Notes under the pieces: model-generated
The model's database searches: none
The model's input: the letters and a program-made list of their open reading frames with translations, nothing else
Told to the model about the DNA's origin: nothing
Made by a program: the position numbers and the translations under genes
Assembly: GCF_014207705.1 (NCBI RefSeq)
Contig: NZ_JACHIU010000001.1
Coordinates: 3,898,501-3,962,500, forward strand
Direction of reading: 5' to 3'
Source of the DNA: Sphaerisporangium rubeum
GTDB taxonomy: Bacteria > Actinomycetota > Actinomycetes > Streptosporangiales > Streptosporangiaceae
Length of the DNA: 64,000 nt
Part shown: positions 54,148 to 63,944 of the stretch, piece by piece
How positions within the stretch are numbered: position 1 is the stretch's first letter
Layout of the letters: each line of letters begins with the position of its first letter

Positions 54148-55638
54148 ATGCCCCGAACCGCCGTGGCGACCTCGACTGAGCGCGAGGCCACCCCGACAAT
54201 CGTCGCCCAGGTCATCGACCGCGGGCGAGCGCAAGGTCACCTTTCCCTCGCGGAACTTCGCGAGGCGTTCCACACGGCGCGGGTCACACCCGCGCGAGGG
54301 CGGACGATCCTGCGACAGCTCACCGACGCCGGAGTGAGTCTCACCGCGGACGATCAGCCCACGCGGACCGGAGCCCCGGCGAGGAAGACCCGTAAGAGCA
54401 CCACTGTGAAGACTACCGCGAAGACCGCAATGACCCGCACCGTGAGCTCCACGAAGCACGCCGCCAAGCCCGCCACAGGACCCGCCTCTGGGCCCGATAC
54501 CGAGAGCGCCGCCGCCACCGAGAGCGCCGCGACCGGCGAGGGCCGGCCGGACGGCGGGACCGCGCGCGCACGGCGGCCCGCCACCCGCCGTACCCGCAAG
54601 TCCGCCGCGGCCGAGGTCCCGGCACCCCGTCCCGAGCAGGGCCGCGAACCCGGTGACGCCGAGGACGCCTGGGAGGAGCCCGACGAGGCCGAGCTGCAGA
54701 GCGAGACGCTCGACCTCGACGACCAGTCCTCGGTCATGGGCGACTCGGTGCACACCTACCTCAAGTCGATCGGCCGCCGCACGCTGCTCACCGCGGCCGA
54801 GGAGGTCGAGCTCGCCAAGCGCATCGAGGCGGGGCTGTACGCCGAGCACAAGCTGGAGAACGAGATCCTCACCGGCGAGGAGCGCACCGACCTCGAATGG
54901 GTCGCCGCCGACGGCCGGCGCGCCAAGGACCACATGCTGGAGGCCAACCTCCGGCTGGTCGTCTCGGTGGCGAAGAAGTACACCGACCGGGGCATGGCGC
55001 TGCTGGACGTCGTCCAGGAGGGCAACCTCGGGCTGATCCGGGCCGTGGAGAAGTTCGACTACTCCAAGGGCTACAAGTTCTCCACCTACGCCATGTGGTG
55101 GATCCGGCAGGCCATCCAGCGCGGCTTCGCCGACTCGGCCCGCACCATCCGGCTGCCGGTGCACGTGCTGGAGATGCTGTCCAAACTGTCACGCGTCGAG
55201 CGCGACATGCACCAGCGTCTCGGCCGCGAGCCCACCCCCGAGGAACTGGCCGTGGAGCTCGACAAGACCCCCGACCAGATCGAGGAACTGCTGCGCACCA
55301 GCCGCCAGCCGATCAGCCTCAACGCCACCATCGGCGAGGACGGCGAGACCACCATCGGCGACCTCATCGAGGACGTCGACGCCCCCGAGGCCTCGGAGGT
55401 GGTGGACCGCCAACTGCTCGGCGCCGAGCTGCGCGGCGTGCTGGGGAACCTCACCCCGCGCGAGGCCAAGATCATGGCCCTGCGCTTCGGCCTCGTCGAC
55501 GGCAAACCGCACACCCTCGACGAGATCGGCAAGCACCTGGGCCTGACCCGCGAGCGTATCCGCCAGCTGGAGAAGGAGTCCCTCTCCAAGCTCCGCCACC
55601 CGAGCAACACCCGTCCACTGCTCGACTGGGCGAGCTGA
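54148..55638 (+). CDS. Principal-type RNA polymerase sigma factor (HrdB-like)
   Basis: This 496-residue group 1/2 sigma-70 factor has region 1.2 at DSVHTYLKSIGRRTLLTAAE, region 2 at NLRLVVSVAKKYTDRGMALL, EGNLGLIRAVEKFDYSKGYK and STYAMWWIRQAI, region 3 at DMHQRLGREPTPEELA, and region 4 at LDEIGKHLGLTRERIRQLEK. The N-terminal third is a basic, Thr/Ala-rich extension, as in HrdB. The ATG at 54148 has GGAGGAGG seven bases upstream. It is either the housekeeping sigma factor or a close HrdA/C/D paralogue; the full-length N-terminal extension favours the former. Confidence 0.93.
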   Translation: MPRTAVATSTEREATPTIVAQVIDRGRAQGHLSLAELREAFHTARVTPARGRTILRQLTDAGVSLTADDQPTRTGAPARKTRKSTTVKTTAKTAMTRTVSSTKHAAKPATGPASGPDTESAAATESAATGEGRPDGGTARARRPATRRTRKSAAAEVPAPRPEQGREPGDAEDAWEEPDEAELQSETLDLDDQSSVMGDSVHTYLKSIGRRTLLTAAEEVELAKRIEAGLYAEHKLENEILTGEERTDLEWVAADGRRAKDHMLEANLRLVVSVAKKYTDRGMALLDVVQEGNLGLIRAVEKFDYSKGYKFSTYAMWWIRQAIQRGFADSARTIRLPVHVLEMLSKLSRVERDMHQRLGREPTPEELAVELDKTPDQIEELLRTSRQPISLNATIGEDGETTIGDLIEDVDAPEASEVVDRQLLGAELRGVLGNLTPREAKIMALRFGLVDGKPHTLDEIGKHLGLTRERIRQLEKESLSKLRHPSNTRPLLDWAS

Positions 55639-55645
55639 CCCGCCA

Positions 55646-55682
55646 CGAGACCCCCGTGCGGCCACGCCGAACGGGGGTCTCG
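55646..55682 (+). terminator. Terminator of the sigma factor gene
   Basis: CGAGACCCCCGT and ACGGGGGTCTCG form a perfect 12-bp stem with a 13-base loop, seven bases after the stop codon. Confidence 0.85.
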
Positions 55683-55737
55683 CCGTCCGGGGCGAGCTGC
55701 GTGCCGGCCGGCCGCGGGAGTCGACCGGCGCGTCCGA

Positions 55738-56136
55738 TCAGCCGGCGGCGGGGACGGGACGGGGGACGCGCGCGATGCCGGTGAGCCGGTGCTCCTCGCG
55801 CAGGGTGCGCAGCCGCTCGACCTCGGCGGTCCACATGGCGCCGCGCGGCGTGGCGACACCCTTGCGGCGGCGGATGCGGTCGTCGTAGGCCCGCACCCCG
55901 AGAGCGGCCCGCTTGGCGGCCTCCGCGGCGCGCAGGGCCTCGGTGAGCGCGCGGTCATAGGCCAGCCCGGCGGCCCGCAGCTCGTCGGCCCCCACACCGG
56001 CGGCCTGAGCGCGGCGCAACTCGGCCTCCGCCACACGCGCCTTGTCGAGCAACGCGGGATAGCCCTCGCCGACCTCGTGGTCGGCGTGCTGCCTGACCTC
56101 GGCCTCCCGGCTGACCCTCGGTCGGAAAAACGCCAT
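55738..56136 (-). CDS. Conserved small protein of unknown function
   Basis: This 132-residue charged, mostly helical protein starts MAFFRPRVSREAEVRQHADH and contains Ala/Arg/Glu-rich helices (RVAEAELRRAQAAGVGADEL, AAEAAKRAALGVRAYDDR), so a coiled coil is likely. The ATG at 56136 follows GGAAAGGGGCGGGG; the frame continues upstream through repeat DNA and should not be used. I recognise no family. It converges with the sigma factor gene. Confidence 0.72.
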   Translation of the reverse strand: MAFFRPRVSREAEVRQHADHEVGEGYPALLDKARVAEAELRRAQAAGVGADELRAAGLAYDRALTEALRAAEAAKRAALGVRAYDDRIRRRKGVATPRGAMWTAEVERLRTLREEHRLTGIARVPRPVPAAG

Positions 56137-56265
56137 CGCCCCGCCCCTTTCCGGCACACCGCCGGTCGTCCCGGCGTTCGTCGATGGAGCCCAGCGTACG
56201 GCCCCGGCGAAGCGCGCCGGTACCGGGTGCCACCTGACCGGCGAGCCCGACCGATCATGTGCCGC

Positions 56266-56598
56266 CACACGACCCACCGGCTCCAGGCCGGCACATCGAG
56301 GGCACCGATGAGACGACCCCGGCCCGTGCTTCAGCGGAAGGTGCCGCGCAGGCCTGACCAGCGTACGGCGGGGACCCACAGCCCACCGGCGTCAGATCGG
56401 TGAATTGCCGAGACCGGCGGGACCAGATCCCGGGCCGCCGCTTCCATGGAAGTCGCGGCGCGTGCCTCACCGGAACACGGGGAGACACACAGCCGACCGG
56501 CCCCGGATCGGCACAGCGTCGGCACCGGCGAGATGGTCCCGACTCGTGCTTTCGCTCCGGTGCGACGCATGCCGGACCGAGGTACGGCCTGCTCGGCG
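56266..56598. repeat. 111-bp imperfect tandem repeat, three units
   Basis: A CACAGCC/CACACGACCC-ACCGGC landmark recurs at 56266, 56377 and 56488, exactly 111 bp apart. Each unit contains GATCGG or GGCACA, a GAGA/CGACCCC stretch and a run near GTGCTT. The copies are diverged. Both strands stay open because the period is a multiple of three, but no protein is recognisable. Confidence 0.65.
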
Positions 56599-56602
56599 CG
56601 GT

Positions 56603-56620
56603 GCCCTTTACAAAGTAAGT
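56603..56620. promoter_or_regulatory. TTTAC-AAA-GTAAG dyad upstream of TetR gene (copy 4, divergent)
   Basis: GCCC-TTTAC-AAA-GTAAG resembles the three GCC-TTTAC-N3-GTAGATCA elements but lacks the ATCA end. It lies 23 bp before the TetR ATG, a typical position for an autoregulatory TetR operator. Confidence 0.5.
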
Positions 56621-56642
56621 GGGAGTGTGGATCATCAGGGGC

Positions 56643-57254
56643 ATGCCTGCGAAACGACCCCCGGTCCCGCTCTCACGTGACCGCATCATCGAGGCCGCGT
56701 TGCACATCGCCGACGGCCAGGGCCTGCGGCGGCTCACCATGCGGCGGCTCGGCGACGCGCTGCAGGTGGAGGCAATGGCGATCTACCACCATCTTCCCCG
56801 CGGCAAAGAGGCCCTCCTCGACGCGCTGGCCGAGCACGTCACCACCGTCGCCGTGGACCCCTCCGGGCTCGGGGGCTGGCCGGATGTGGCACGCGCGTGG
56901 GCCCACGCCGGCCGCTCGGTCCTGCTGGAGCATCCCGGGGTGCTCGCGCTCGCGCTCACCAAACCACCCCAGGGGACGGCGCTGCTGGCCATCAGGGAGC
57001 AGACCGAGCAACTGGCCGCCGCCGGCCTGGCCGACCCGGCCCCCGCGGTGCGCACCTTGCGCGCCTACACCATGGGCAGCGTCGCGGTTGAGATCCAGCG
57101 CTCCGGCTGGGCCGCACCCGCCGAGCCGGACGAAGCGGGGAACGGCTCCGCCCCCTCGCCACTCCCCCGCGCGGCGACCGAGTCCGCCGATGCCGCGATC
57201 GAGGCCTTCGAGCGGGGGCTTTCCGCCGTGCTCAAAGGCCTCGGAGGGCCGTAA
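56643..57254 (+). CDS. TetR family regulator
   Basis: This is a 203-residue regulator. The HTH is DRIIEAALHIADGQGLRRLT followed by MRRLGDALQVEAMAIYHHLP, the tetracycline-repressor branch. The C-terminal domain (EHPGVLALALTKPPQG) is short. The ATG at 56643 is used; an in-frame GTG at 56619 overlaps the operator-like dyad and is unlikely. The upstream TTTAC-AAA-GTAAG dyad suggests autoregulation. It has no obvious adjacent target gene. Confidence 0.87.
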   Translation: MPAKRPPVPLSRDRIIEAALHIADGQGLRRLTMRRLGDALQVEAMAIYHHLPRGKEALLDALAEHVTTVAVDPSGLGGWPDVARAWAHAGRSVLLEHPGVLALALTKPPQGTALLAIREQTEQLAAAGLADPAPAVRTLRAYTMGSVAVEIQRSGWAAPAEPDEAGNGSAPSPLPRAATESADAAIEAFERGLSAVLKGLGGP

Positions 57255-57583
57255 TTCATCGTTTATGTGTTCGGCGGCGAGTCGTGCTTGGACCGTTATA
57301 TTCGATGGGGCACGCTTGTGTCGCAGGTCACATGGCCGGACCAGCCCCGAAGACCTACCCGGACCCCTGACTCACGACCGGAAACCGTCCTAACGGGCTA
57401 TGTCGCGCGCATGTGACCCGCAGCACACTTACCCTAGAGATGTGCCCTCGCGCACACGGCAAGTAGACAGCGCTCGGCCCCGTCCTACGGGGGTACGGGG
57501 GAAGGGGCAGGAGGCGCCGCCTCCCTGCCCGCGGGATCCCGGCCGAGCACAACAGATCGAGAGAGAAATCCGGAGGCACACCC
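57255..57583 (+). promoter_or_regulatory. Promoter and leader of the DUF5999 gene
   Basis: A TACCCTAGAGATG stretch near 57429-57441 is a plausible -10 region. The leader that follows can fold GGGCAGGAGGCG against CGCCTCCCTGCCC (57505-57530, one bulge). No gene is seen in this 329-bp gap. Confidence 0.45.
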
Positions 57584-57784
57584 ATGTGCCCGCATGAGCC
57601 GTCCTGTCCGAGCAGTTCCGCGTCGGACCGCGAAGCCGCCCGCACGATCGCGGCACACCCCGAGCAGGGGTGGAGCCTGCTGTGCAACGGCATCGTGCTT
57701 TTCGAGGACACCGGGGAGCTCCTGCCCGACGGCGCGGTCATCGCCCCGCACCGCCCCACCGACCTCGCCATCAGCGCCGCCTGA
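57584..57784 (+). CDS. DUF5999 family small protein
   Basis: This 66-residue protein is conserved in filamentous actinomycetes. It starts MCPHEPSCPSSSASDREAAR and contains HPEQGWSLLCNGIVLFEDTG and LLPDG, the family's hallmark. The Cys and His residues (Cys2, His4, Cys8) could bind a metal. CCGGAGGC precedes the ATG at 57584. The function is unknown; conservation in sporulating lineages suggests a developmental or regulatory role. Confidence 0.9.
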   Translation: MCPHEPSCPSSSASDREAARTIAAHPEQGWSLLCNGIVLFEDTGELLPDGAVIAPHRPTDLAISAA

Positions 57785-58296
57785 CCACACCGGCACCTCA
57801 CACACCTTCCGGCACGCACCACCGACCAGCCGGACGGTGACACCGGCCGATCATCGCCGGCCCGGAGGCAAGGGGACCAGCCTCCCGGACCGCGCGACGG
57901 TCGGCCACCGGCGGTCACCGACCGACCGCCACGCCGAGATCTCGCATACCTGCCGGCCACGGGCCGTCCCCTCTGTCCACCTGCCGCAGACAACCGGCCG
58001 TGTACCGGCGAGAGAGCGGATGCCGTCCACTCCACCCGCGCCGCCGACCGGCGCTCCGGCGGCCCCGCAGCGCGACTACCTCTTGCCACCTCCCAGGCGC
58101 TCATCCAGCCGACCCCGCCAGGGAACTGACGGCCACCCCGGGCCATGGCCTCACCATTCACGACTCCCTGCCCCGGAACTCCAGAGGCAGTCGATTCATC
58201 CGAACATAGGATGTCCTCAAAGTGTAGCGCCTTCGTAGGGCTGACTCGTCGCCCCGTTCTTGCGCCTCGAGAGAACGGCACGACCGGCTGGCACGG
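57785..58296. other. Gap between convergent genes, nothing recognised
   Basis: About 510 bp separate DUF5999 from the convergent hydrolase gene. Open frames are Pro/Arg/Thr-rich and lack ribosome sites. The right 100 bp (ATTCATCCGAACATAGGATG) are AT-richer. I see no terminator, repeat or gene. Confidence 0.5.
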
Positions 58297-58890
58297 TCAG
58301 GGGAACATGGGGGCGAGCCACGCCGCCACGGCCTCGCCGACGCGTTGGGGGGTCTTCTTGAGGTCGTGGTTCTCCCCTGGGACCACGACCACCTGGGTGG
58401 CGTCCCCTTCGGCTGGGACGCCGAACGGGTCGCGGTCACCGCTGACGGCCAGGACGTCGACGCCGGCACCCCGTAGCTCGTCTGCTCGCGAACGGTCTGG
58501 CTTCCCTGGGGGGACCAGGGGAAAGGCCAGGGCTACCGCGGCCCTCGCGCCGACCGCTCGTGCGGTTCGGCAGGCGACCCTGGCGCCGTTGCTCCGTCCT
58601 CCCTGCACCAGGGGGAGGCCGGGGTAGGCGGCGCGGACCGCCGCGAGCACCTCGGCCCATGCCTCGTCCTGCCGTTGCGGTGATCCAGGTGCCCTGGCTC
58701 CGGCGAGGCGGAACGGCTGGGTGACGCGGGCCACCGTACCGCCGGCCGTACGGACCGCGTCCCGGACGGCGAGCAGGTCGGGAGCGTCCACGCCACCCGC
58801 TGATCCGTGGGTGAGCACAAGCAGGAAACGAGGCTCCTCCGCCTCGTCGACCAGCACCTCCGCCGCTCCCCGGCCGGTCATGACACGCAT
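58297..58890 (-). CDS. Alpha/beta hydrolase of the TEX30/KANL3-like family
   Basis: This is a 197-residue small alpha/beta hydrolase. LTHGSAGGVDAPDLLAV is the oxyanion strand, RVTQPFRLAG follows, the nucleophile is in GGRSNGARVA, the acid in SGDRDPFGVP and the His in PGENHDLKK. This pattern matches the dienelactone-hydrolase-like TEX30/KANL3 group found in many actinomycetes. The ATG at 58890 is used because the frame upstream is Arg/Gly-rich noise. The substrate is unknown. Confidence 0.85.
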   Translation of the reverse strand: MRVMTGRGAAEVLVDEAEEPRFLLVLTHGSAGGVDAPDLLAVRDAVRTAGGTVARVTQPFRLAGARAPGSPQRQDEAWAEVLAAVRAAYPGLPLVQGGRSNGARVACRTARAVGARAAVALAFPLVPPGKPDRSRADELRGAGVDVLAVSGDRDPFGVPAEGDATQVVVVPGENHDLKKTPQRVGEAVAAWLAPMFP

Positions 58891-59096
58891 GCCGGCCACG
58901 CTAGCCGACCTGCCACCTCGCCACTCCCCCGACGGGCCACGACACACCAGCCGACCCACCTCCCGTCGCTCCGCCACCGATCCCGGGCCGGGGTTCGACC
59001 CTGGCTGTGCGGCCGGGGATTCCGTTCCAATGGACGAGAGGGCTCTAGTTCTCCGGGGGGATGCCGCCTGTCGGGAATGTGTGCCAGATTAGGGAC

Positions 59097-59489
59097 GTGC
59101 CGGAGAATTCATCCCTGCCGCGCGACGAGCTTCGCGCCACGGTCGAGGCCCGTCGGGACCTTGGGCCAGAGTATGAGAACGCGTTGGTGGAGTCGTTCCT
59201 CGACAAGGTCGACGGCGCCATCCAGGCTCGGGTTCGCGCCGAGGTGGCGGCGCAGTCGGGTCACGGCTACACGCCTCCCGAGCCGCACGGCGCGGCTCCT
59301 TACGCCAACCCGCCGCAGAAGCAGCGTCAGGGGGACGGCACGATTCCGATCGCGCTGGGCTCGCTGGGCATCGGCGTCCCTCTCACGGCCATCGCGGTGA
59401 CCCAGGCCGGACCGGCCGGGTTGTTCCTCGCCTGGGCCGGCATCGTCGTGGTCAACGTCGCGGCCGCCTTCGGTCGTCGCCGGCGCTGA
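59097..59489 (+). CDS. Small membrane protein
   Basis: This protein of about 130 residues has a helical N-terminal half (RDELRATVEARRDLGPEYEN, VESFLDKVDGAIQARVRAEV), a Pro/Gln linker, and two hydrophobic segments near the end (IPIALGSLGIGVPLTAIAV, LFLAWAGIVVVNVAAAF) followed by GRRRR. The GTG at 59097 lies seven bases after an AGATTAGG -10-like element, so the mRNA may be leaderless; a GTG at 59079 is an alternative. It is a conserved actinobacterial architecture of unknown function. Confidence 0.72.
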   Translation: MPENSSLPRDELRATVEARRDLGPEYENALVESFLDKVDGAIQARVRAEVAAQSGHGYTPPEPHGAAPYANPPQKQRQGDGTIPIALGSLGIGVPLTAIAVTQAGPAGLFLAWAGIVVVNVAAAFGRRRR

Positions 59490-59533
59490 CTCCACGCTCG
59501 GCCGCCTGCCGCCGTCGTCTCGTCCGAACCACG

Positions 59534-59870
59534 ACCGGCGGCGTCCGGACGTCGCCTCCACCGACCCCGGACCGGCGGCGTCCGGACGTCGTCTCCCTTG
59601 ACTGACTCCGGACCTGGGGGGTCTCCGGACGTCGTCTGCTTCGACCCTGGATCGACGGTATTCGGACGTCGCCTCGCTAGACCTCGGACCGGCGGTCTCC
59701 GGACCTCGTCTCACTTGACCTCGGACCGGCGGTCTCCGGACCTCGTCTCACTTGACCTCGGACCGGCGGTCTCCGGACCTCGTCTCACTTGACCCCGGAC
59801 CGGCGGTCTTGGACCTCGTCTCGCTTGACCCCGGGGTCGGCGGCGTTCGACGTCATCGCCTCCCCTGGCC
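59534..59870. repeat. 37-bp tandem repeat, nine units
   Basis: Units start at 59534, 59571, 59612, 59651, 59688, 59725, 59762, 59799 and 59835. Units 5, 6 and 7 are 37 bp and nearly identical (ACCGGCGGTCTCCGGACCTC followed by GTCTCACTTGACCTCGG); the others vary and range from 36 to 41 bp. There are no spacers between units, so this is not a CRISPR array. It fills the gap between the membrane protein gene and the convergent TPR gene. Confidence 0.9.
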
Positions 59871-59922
59871 GTCTTGGCGTCGGGAGGCTGGTGCATGGCC
59901 TTTGTGTGGTTCAGGTTCGGGG

Positions 59923-60963
59923 TCACGCCTCTGTGGGGGGCTGCGGGGTGGCCTGTTCCAGGCGGTGGGTGATCTCATCGGCTGTCGTGGGGTCGCGGTC
60001 GAGGCGTAGGGCCACCTGTTCGGCCACCGACGGGTCGGGGTGGCGCAGGCCGTAGGTCCAGGTGGCTTCGGCATCCTCGTCGCGGCCGCGTAACGGGAGG
60101 GTGCGGGCCAGGAGTTCCAGGGCCAGGGCCACGGTGTCGGGGTCGTCGGCGGTCTCGGCGGCGGTGGCCAGTTCGGCGCAGGCCATGTCGAGGTGGGCCA
60201 TGCCGAGCAGGACGCGCAGGCGGGGTGCGTCGGCCACCTCGGGCAGGTCCAGTGCGGTCAGCAGGACGTCGGCGGCCTCGCCGGGGGCCGCGCCTGCGAG
60301 GTGGTACTCGGCGAGGTGCTGTGCGGCGCTGGAGGCCAGGTCGGGGTCGCCGGTGGCCAGGGTGGCCCGCAGCGCCGACTCGGCCTCGGCGTCGTCACCC
60401 CGCTCGGCGGCGAGGCGGGCCAGCGCCATGTGGGCCGCCGGGAGGTAGGCGGGGGTGCCGAGGCCGATCACGGCCTGCCACGCGGCGCGGGCCTGGTCGG
60501 GGAGGTCGTCGCGTTCGAAGCCGCGGGCCAGGTGGCACGCGGCCTGGGCCGCGTACTCGGGGTGGCCGGTGGCGAGAGCGGTCCGGGCCGCGGCGCGGGC
60601 TCCTGCGACGTCGCCACGCTCCTCGAGCACCACGGCGAGCCCGACGGCCGCCTGCGCGCGGTCCTCCTGGTGGTCGTCGGCGAGCAGTTCCGTGAAGATC
60701 TCCGCGGCGCCGTCGAGATCGCCGCTCTCGGCTCTGCGCCGCGCGGCCTCGATCAGCCGCCCCGACCCCGTCTCGTACGCCGCCATGGCGACCTCGTCCG
60801 GCTCCGGCCCTCCCCCGTGAGCCCCGGTGGCGACCTCGTCCCGCCGCCGTGACCCTTCCTCGTGAGCCGCCGTCGCGACCTCGTCCTGCCGCCCTGACTG
60901 CACCTCGCGCGCCGCCATAGCGACCTCGTCTTTCGGATAGGGGGAATCCGCCGGCACCACCAC
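59923..60963 (-). CDS. TPR-repeat protein with N-terminal 15-residue repeats
   Basis: This is a 346-residue protein. Residues about 12-70 are four repeats of the pattern DEVAxAAxExGSxRx. From about 70 onward the sequence is helical TPR/Sel1-like: AARRRAESGDLDGAAEIFTE, AAVGLAVVLEERGDVAGARA, ALARLAAERGDDAEAESALR. TPR proteins are scaffolds for protein interactions, and the partner is unknown. Several GTG codons start the frame at 60963; a shorter start after the repeats is possible. It lies 79 bp downstream of gcvP. Confidence 0.78.
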   Translation of the reverse strand: MVVPADSPYPKDEVAMAAREVQSGRQDEVATAAHEEGSRRRDEVATGAHGGGPEPDEVAMAAYETGSGRLIEAARRRAESGDLDGAAEIFTELLADDHQEDRAQAAVGLAVVLEERGDVAGARAAARTALATGHPEYAAQAACHLARGFERDDLPDQARAAWQAVIGLGTPAYLPAAHMALARLAAERGDDAEAESALRATLATGDPDLASSAAQHLAEYHLAGAAPGEAADVLLTALDLPEVADAPRLRVLLGMAHLDMACAELATAAETADDPDTVALALELLARTLPLRGRDEDAEATWTYGLRHPDPSVAEQVALRLDRDPTTADEITHRLEQATPQPPTEA

Positions 60964-61042
60964 GCCGCGACCATTATGCCGACACCGGCCCCCTCCCGAG
61001 GCCGATGCCCGCTCTTGGCATGTGTCGTCCCGGTGGCGGTGG

Positions 61043-63901
61043 TCAGTCCTCGTAGGCCTCCAGCGGAGGGCAGGCGCAGACCAGGTTGCGGTCGCCGTAG
61101 GCCTGGTCGATGCGGCGGACCGGGGGCCAGTACTTGGCGTCGGTCAGGTCCGGCACGGGGTAGGCGGCCTCGGTGCGGGTGTAGGAGTGCGGCCAGGGGT
61201 CGGCGAGCAGGGACTCGGCGGTGTGCGGCGCGTTGCGCAGCGGGTTGTCGTCGCGGTCGTAGGTGCCGTCGGCGACCTTGCCGATCTCGCCGCGGATGGC
61301 GATCATGGCGTCGCAGAAGCGGTCCAGCTCGGCCAGGTCCTCGCTCTCGGTGGGCTCGATCATCAGGGTGCCGGCCACGGGGAAGGACATCGTGGGTGCG
61401 TGGAAGCCGTAGTCGATGAGGCGCTTGGCCACGTCGTCGACGGTCACGCCGGTGTCCTTGGTGATCTGGCGCAGGTCGACGATGCACTCGTGGGCCACCA
61501 GGCCCTCGCGGCCGGTGTACAGGACGGGGTAGTGCGGCGCGAGGCGGCGTGCCACGTAGTTGGCGGACAGGATGGCCTGCTCGGTCGCGGCCCGCAGGCC
61601 GTCGGCCCCCATCATGCGGACGTAGGCCCACGAGATCGGAAGGATGCCCGCCGAGCCGTACGGCGCGGCGGAGACGGGACCCACGGGGCCGCTCTCCATC
61701 GGGTGGGACGGCAGGTACCGAGCGAGGTGCTCGCGGACCGCGACGGGGCCGATGCCGGGGCCGCCGCCGCCGTGGGGGATGCAGAAGGTCTTGTGGAGGT
61801 TCAGGTGGGAGACGTCGGCGCCGAACCAGCCGGGCTTGGCGAGGCCCACGAGTGCGTTGAGGTTGGCGCCGTCCACGTAGACCTGGCCGCCGGCCTGGTG
61901 GACCAGCTCGCAGATCTCGGTGATGGTCTCCTCGTACACGCCGTGCGTCGAGGGGTACGTCACCATGATCGCGGCGAGGCGGTCCGCGTGCTTGGCGATC
62001 TTGGCGGTGAGGTCCGGCACGTCGACGTTGCCCTGGTCGTCGCAGGCCACCACGACGACCCGCATGCCGGCCATCACGGCGCTCGCGGCGTTGGTGCCGT
62101 GCGCGGACGACGGGATGAGGCAGACGTCGCGCGCGTCGTCGCCGTTGGCCCGGTGGTAGGCGCGGATGGCGAGCAGGCCGGCGAACTCGCCCTGCGAGCC
62201 GGCGTTCGGCTGGAGCGACACCGCGGCGTACCCGGTGACCTCGGCGAGCCAGCTCTCCAGGTCGCCGATGAGCCGCAGGTACCCCTCGGCCTGTCCGGCC
62301 GGCGCGTAGGGGTGGACGCCGGCGAACTCCGGCCAGGTGATCGGCTCCATCTCGGTCGTCGCGTTGAGCTTCATGGTGCAGGACCCGAGCGGGATCATGG
62401 ACCGGTCGAGCGCGATGTCCTTGTCCTGGAGCCTGCGCAGGTAGCGCAGCATGGACGTCTCGGAGTGGTGCGCGGAGAACACCGGGTGGGTGAGGTAGCC
62501 GGTGGTGCGCAGCAGCCCGGCGGGGAGCGCGTCGGCGGTGGCGGTGTCGAGGTCGTCCAGTACGGCGTCCGCGCAGCCGAACGCCTCCCACACATCGCGC
62601 AGGTGGCCGGCCGTGGTGGTCTCGTCGCAGGTCACGCCGACGTGGTCGGGCCCGTCCTGCCGCAGGTTGACGCCGAGCGCGACGGCCGCGGCGACGATCT
62701 CGCCGGCCCGGCCCGGGACGTGGGCCCGCACGGTGTCGAAGAACTCGTCGTGGACGACCTCGACGCCGCCGGCGCGCAGCCCGGCGGCGAGGACGGCCGC
62801 GTGGCGGTGCACGCGCTGCGCGATGCGCCGCAGGCCTTCGGGGCCGTGGTAGACGGCGTACATGGAGGCGATGACGGCGAGCAGGACCTGCGCGGTGCAG
62901 ATGTTGCTCGTGGCCTTCTCACGGCGGATGTGCTGCTCGCGGGTCTGCAGGGCCAGCCGGTACGCCTGGTGGCCGTCGGCGTCCTTGGACACGCCGACGA
63001 GACGGCCGGGGAGCTGGCGCTGCAGGCCCTCGCGCACCGCCATGTAGGCGGCGTGCGGCCCGCCGAACCCGAGCGGCACGCCGAAACGCTGGGTGGAGCC
63101 GATCGCGATGTCGGCCCCGAGGGTGCCGGGGGCCTCCAGCAGGGTGAGGGCCAGCAGGTCGGCGGCGGCGACGACGAGCGCGCCGCGCTCGTGGGCCGCT
63201 TCGGCGACCGCCTGGAAGCCGGCGAGCCTGCCGCTCGCGCCGGGGTACTGCACGAGCACGCCGAAAAGATCTCCCTCGGGGAGGCCGGCGGCGAGGTCGG
63301 CCTCGACCAGTTCGATGCCGAGCGGCTCGGCCCGGGTGGCCAGCACGGCCTTGGTCTGCGGCAGCGCGTCGGCGTCCACCACGAAGCGGACGCCTCGGCC
63401 GCGGCCGGCCCGGTGGGCCAGGGTCATCGCCTCGGCGGCGGCGGTGGCCTCGTCGAGCAGCGAGGCGCCGGCGACGTCGAGGCCGGCGAGGTCGGACACC
63501 ATGGTCTGGAAGTTGAGCAGCGCCTCCAGGCGACCCTGCGAGATCTCCGGCTGGTAAGGGGTGTAGGCGGTGTACCAACCGGGGTTCTCCAGCAGGTTGC
63601 GCCGGATGACCGCCGGGGTGATGGTGTCGTGGTAGCCGAGCCCGATCATGGAGGTCAGCACGCGGTTACGGCCCGCGAGGTCGCGCAGCTCGGCGACGGC
63701 CTCGGTCTCGCTCGCGGCCCGCGGCAGGTCGAGCGGCTTGTCGGCGCGGATGGCGCCGGGTACCGCGACGGCGACCAGGTCGGCCACCGAGGCGTAACCG
63801 ACGGCTTGGAGCATGCGGGCCTGTTCGGCGTCGGAGGGGCCGACGTGCCGGGTGACGAACGGCGGTGCGGACAGGTCGCGAAGCGGTGACCGATCGGTCA
63901 T
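61043..63901 (-). CDS. gcvP: Glycine dehydrogenase (decarboxylating), P protein
   Basis: This 952-residue single-chain PLP enzyme of the glycine cleavage system decarboxylates glycine and passes the aminomethyl group to lipoylated GcvH. The N-terminal [17 protein letters not shown] and [36 protein letters not shown] are diagnostic. The PLP Lys is in [18 protein letters not shown] (about Lys704), and [12 protein letters not shown] and the [12 protein letters not shown] loop are intact. CAGGAGAG precedes the ATG, and a glycine riboswitch lies directly upstream. gcvT and gcvH are not in the window. Confidence 0.97.
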   Translation of the reverse strand: MTDRSPLRDLSAPPFVTRHVGPSDAEQARMLQAVGYASVADLVAVAVPGAIRADKPLDLPRAASETEAVAELRDLAGRNRVLTSMIGLGYHDTITPAVIRRNLLENPGWYTAYTPYQPEISQGRLEALLNFQTMVSDLAGLDVAGASLLDEATAAAEAMTLAHRAGRGRGVRFVVDADALPQTKAVLATRAEPLGIELVEADLAAGLPEGDLFGVLVQYPGASGRLAGFQAVAEAAHERGALVVAAADLLALTLLEAPGTLGADIAIGSTQRFGVPLGFGGPHAAYMAVREGLQRQLPGRLVGVSKDADGHQAYRLALQTREQHIRREKATSNICTAQVLLAVIASMYAVYHGPEGLRRIAQRVHRHAAVLAAGLRAGGVEVVHDEFFDTVRAHVPGRAGEIVAAAVALGVNLRQDGPDHVGVTCDETTTAGHLRDVWEAFGCADAVLDDLDTATADALPAGLLRTTGYLTHPVFSAHHSETSMLRYLRRLQDKDIALDRSMIPLGSCTMKLNATTEMEPITWPEFAGVHPYAPAGQAEGYLRLIGDLESWLAEVTGYAAVSLQPNAGSQGEFAGLLAIRAYHRANGDDARDVCLIPSSAHGTNAASAVMAGMRVVVVACDDQGNVDVPDLTAKIAKHADRLAAIMVTYPSTHGVYEETITEICELVHQAGGQVYVDGANLNALVGLAKPGWFGADVSHLNLHKTFCIPHGGGGPGIGPVAVREHLARYLPSHPMESGPVGPVSAAPYGSAGILPISWAYVRMMGADGLRAATEQAILSANYVARRLAPHYPVLYTGREGLVAHECIVDLRQITKDTGVTVDDVAKRLIDYGFHAPTMSFPVAGTLMIEPTESEDLAELDRFCDAMIAIRGEIGKVADGTYDRDDNPLRNAPHTAESLLADPWPHSYTRTEAAYPVPDLTDAKYWPPVRRIDQAYGDRNLVCACPPLEAYED

Positions 63902-63944
63902 GAGGCTCTCCTGACGTGGCTCGGAGCAGGCGCGCGGCCGCGCC

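Noticed and set aside
59534-59870. CRISPR array
   Set aside because: The 37-bp repeats abut each other with no spacers, vary in sequence, and no cas genes are present.
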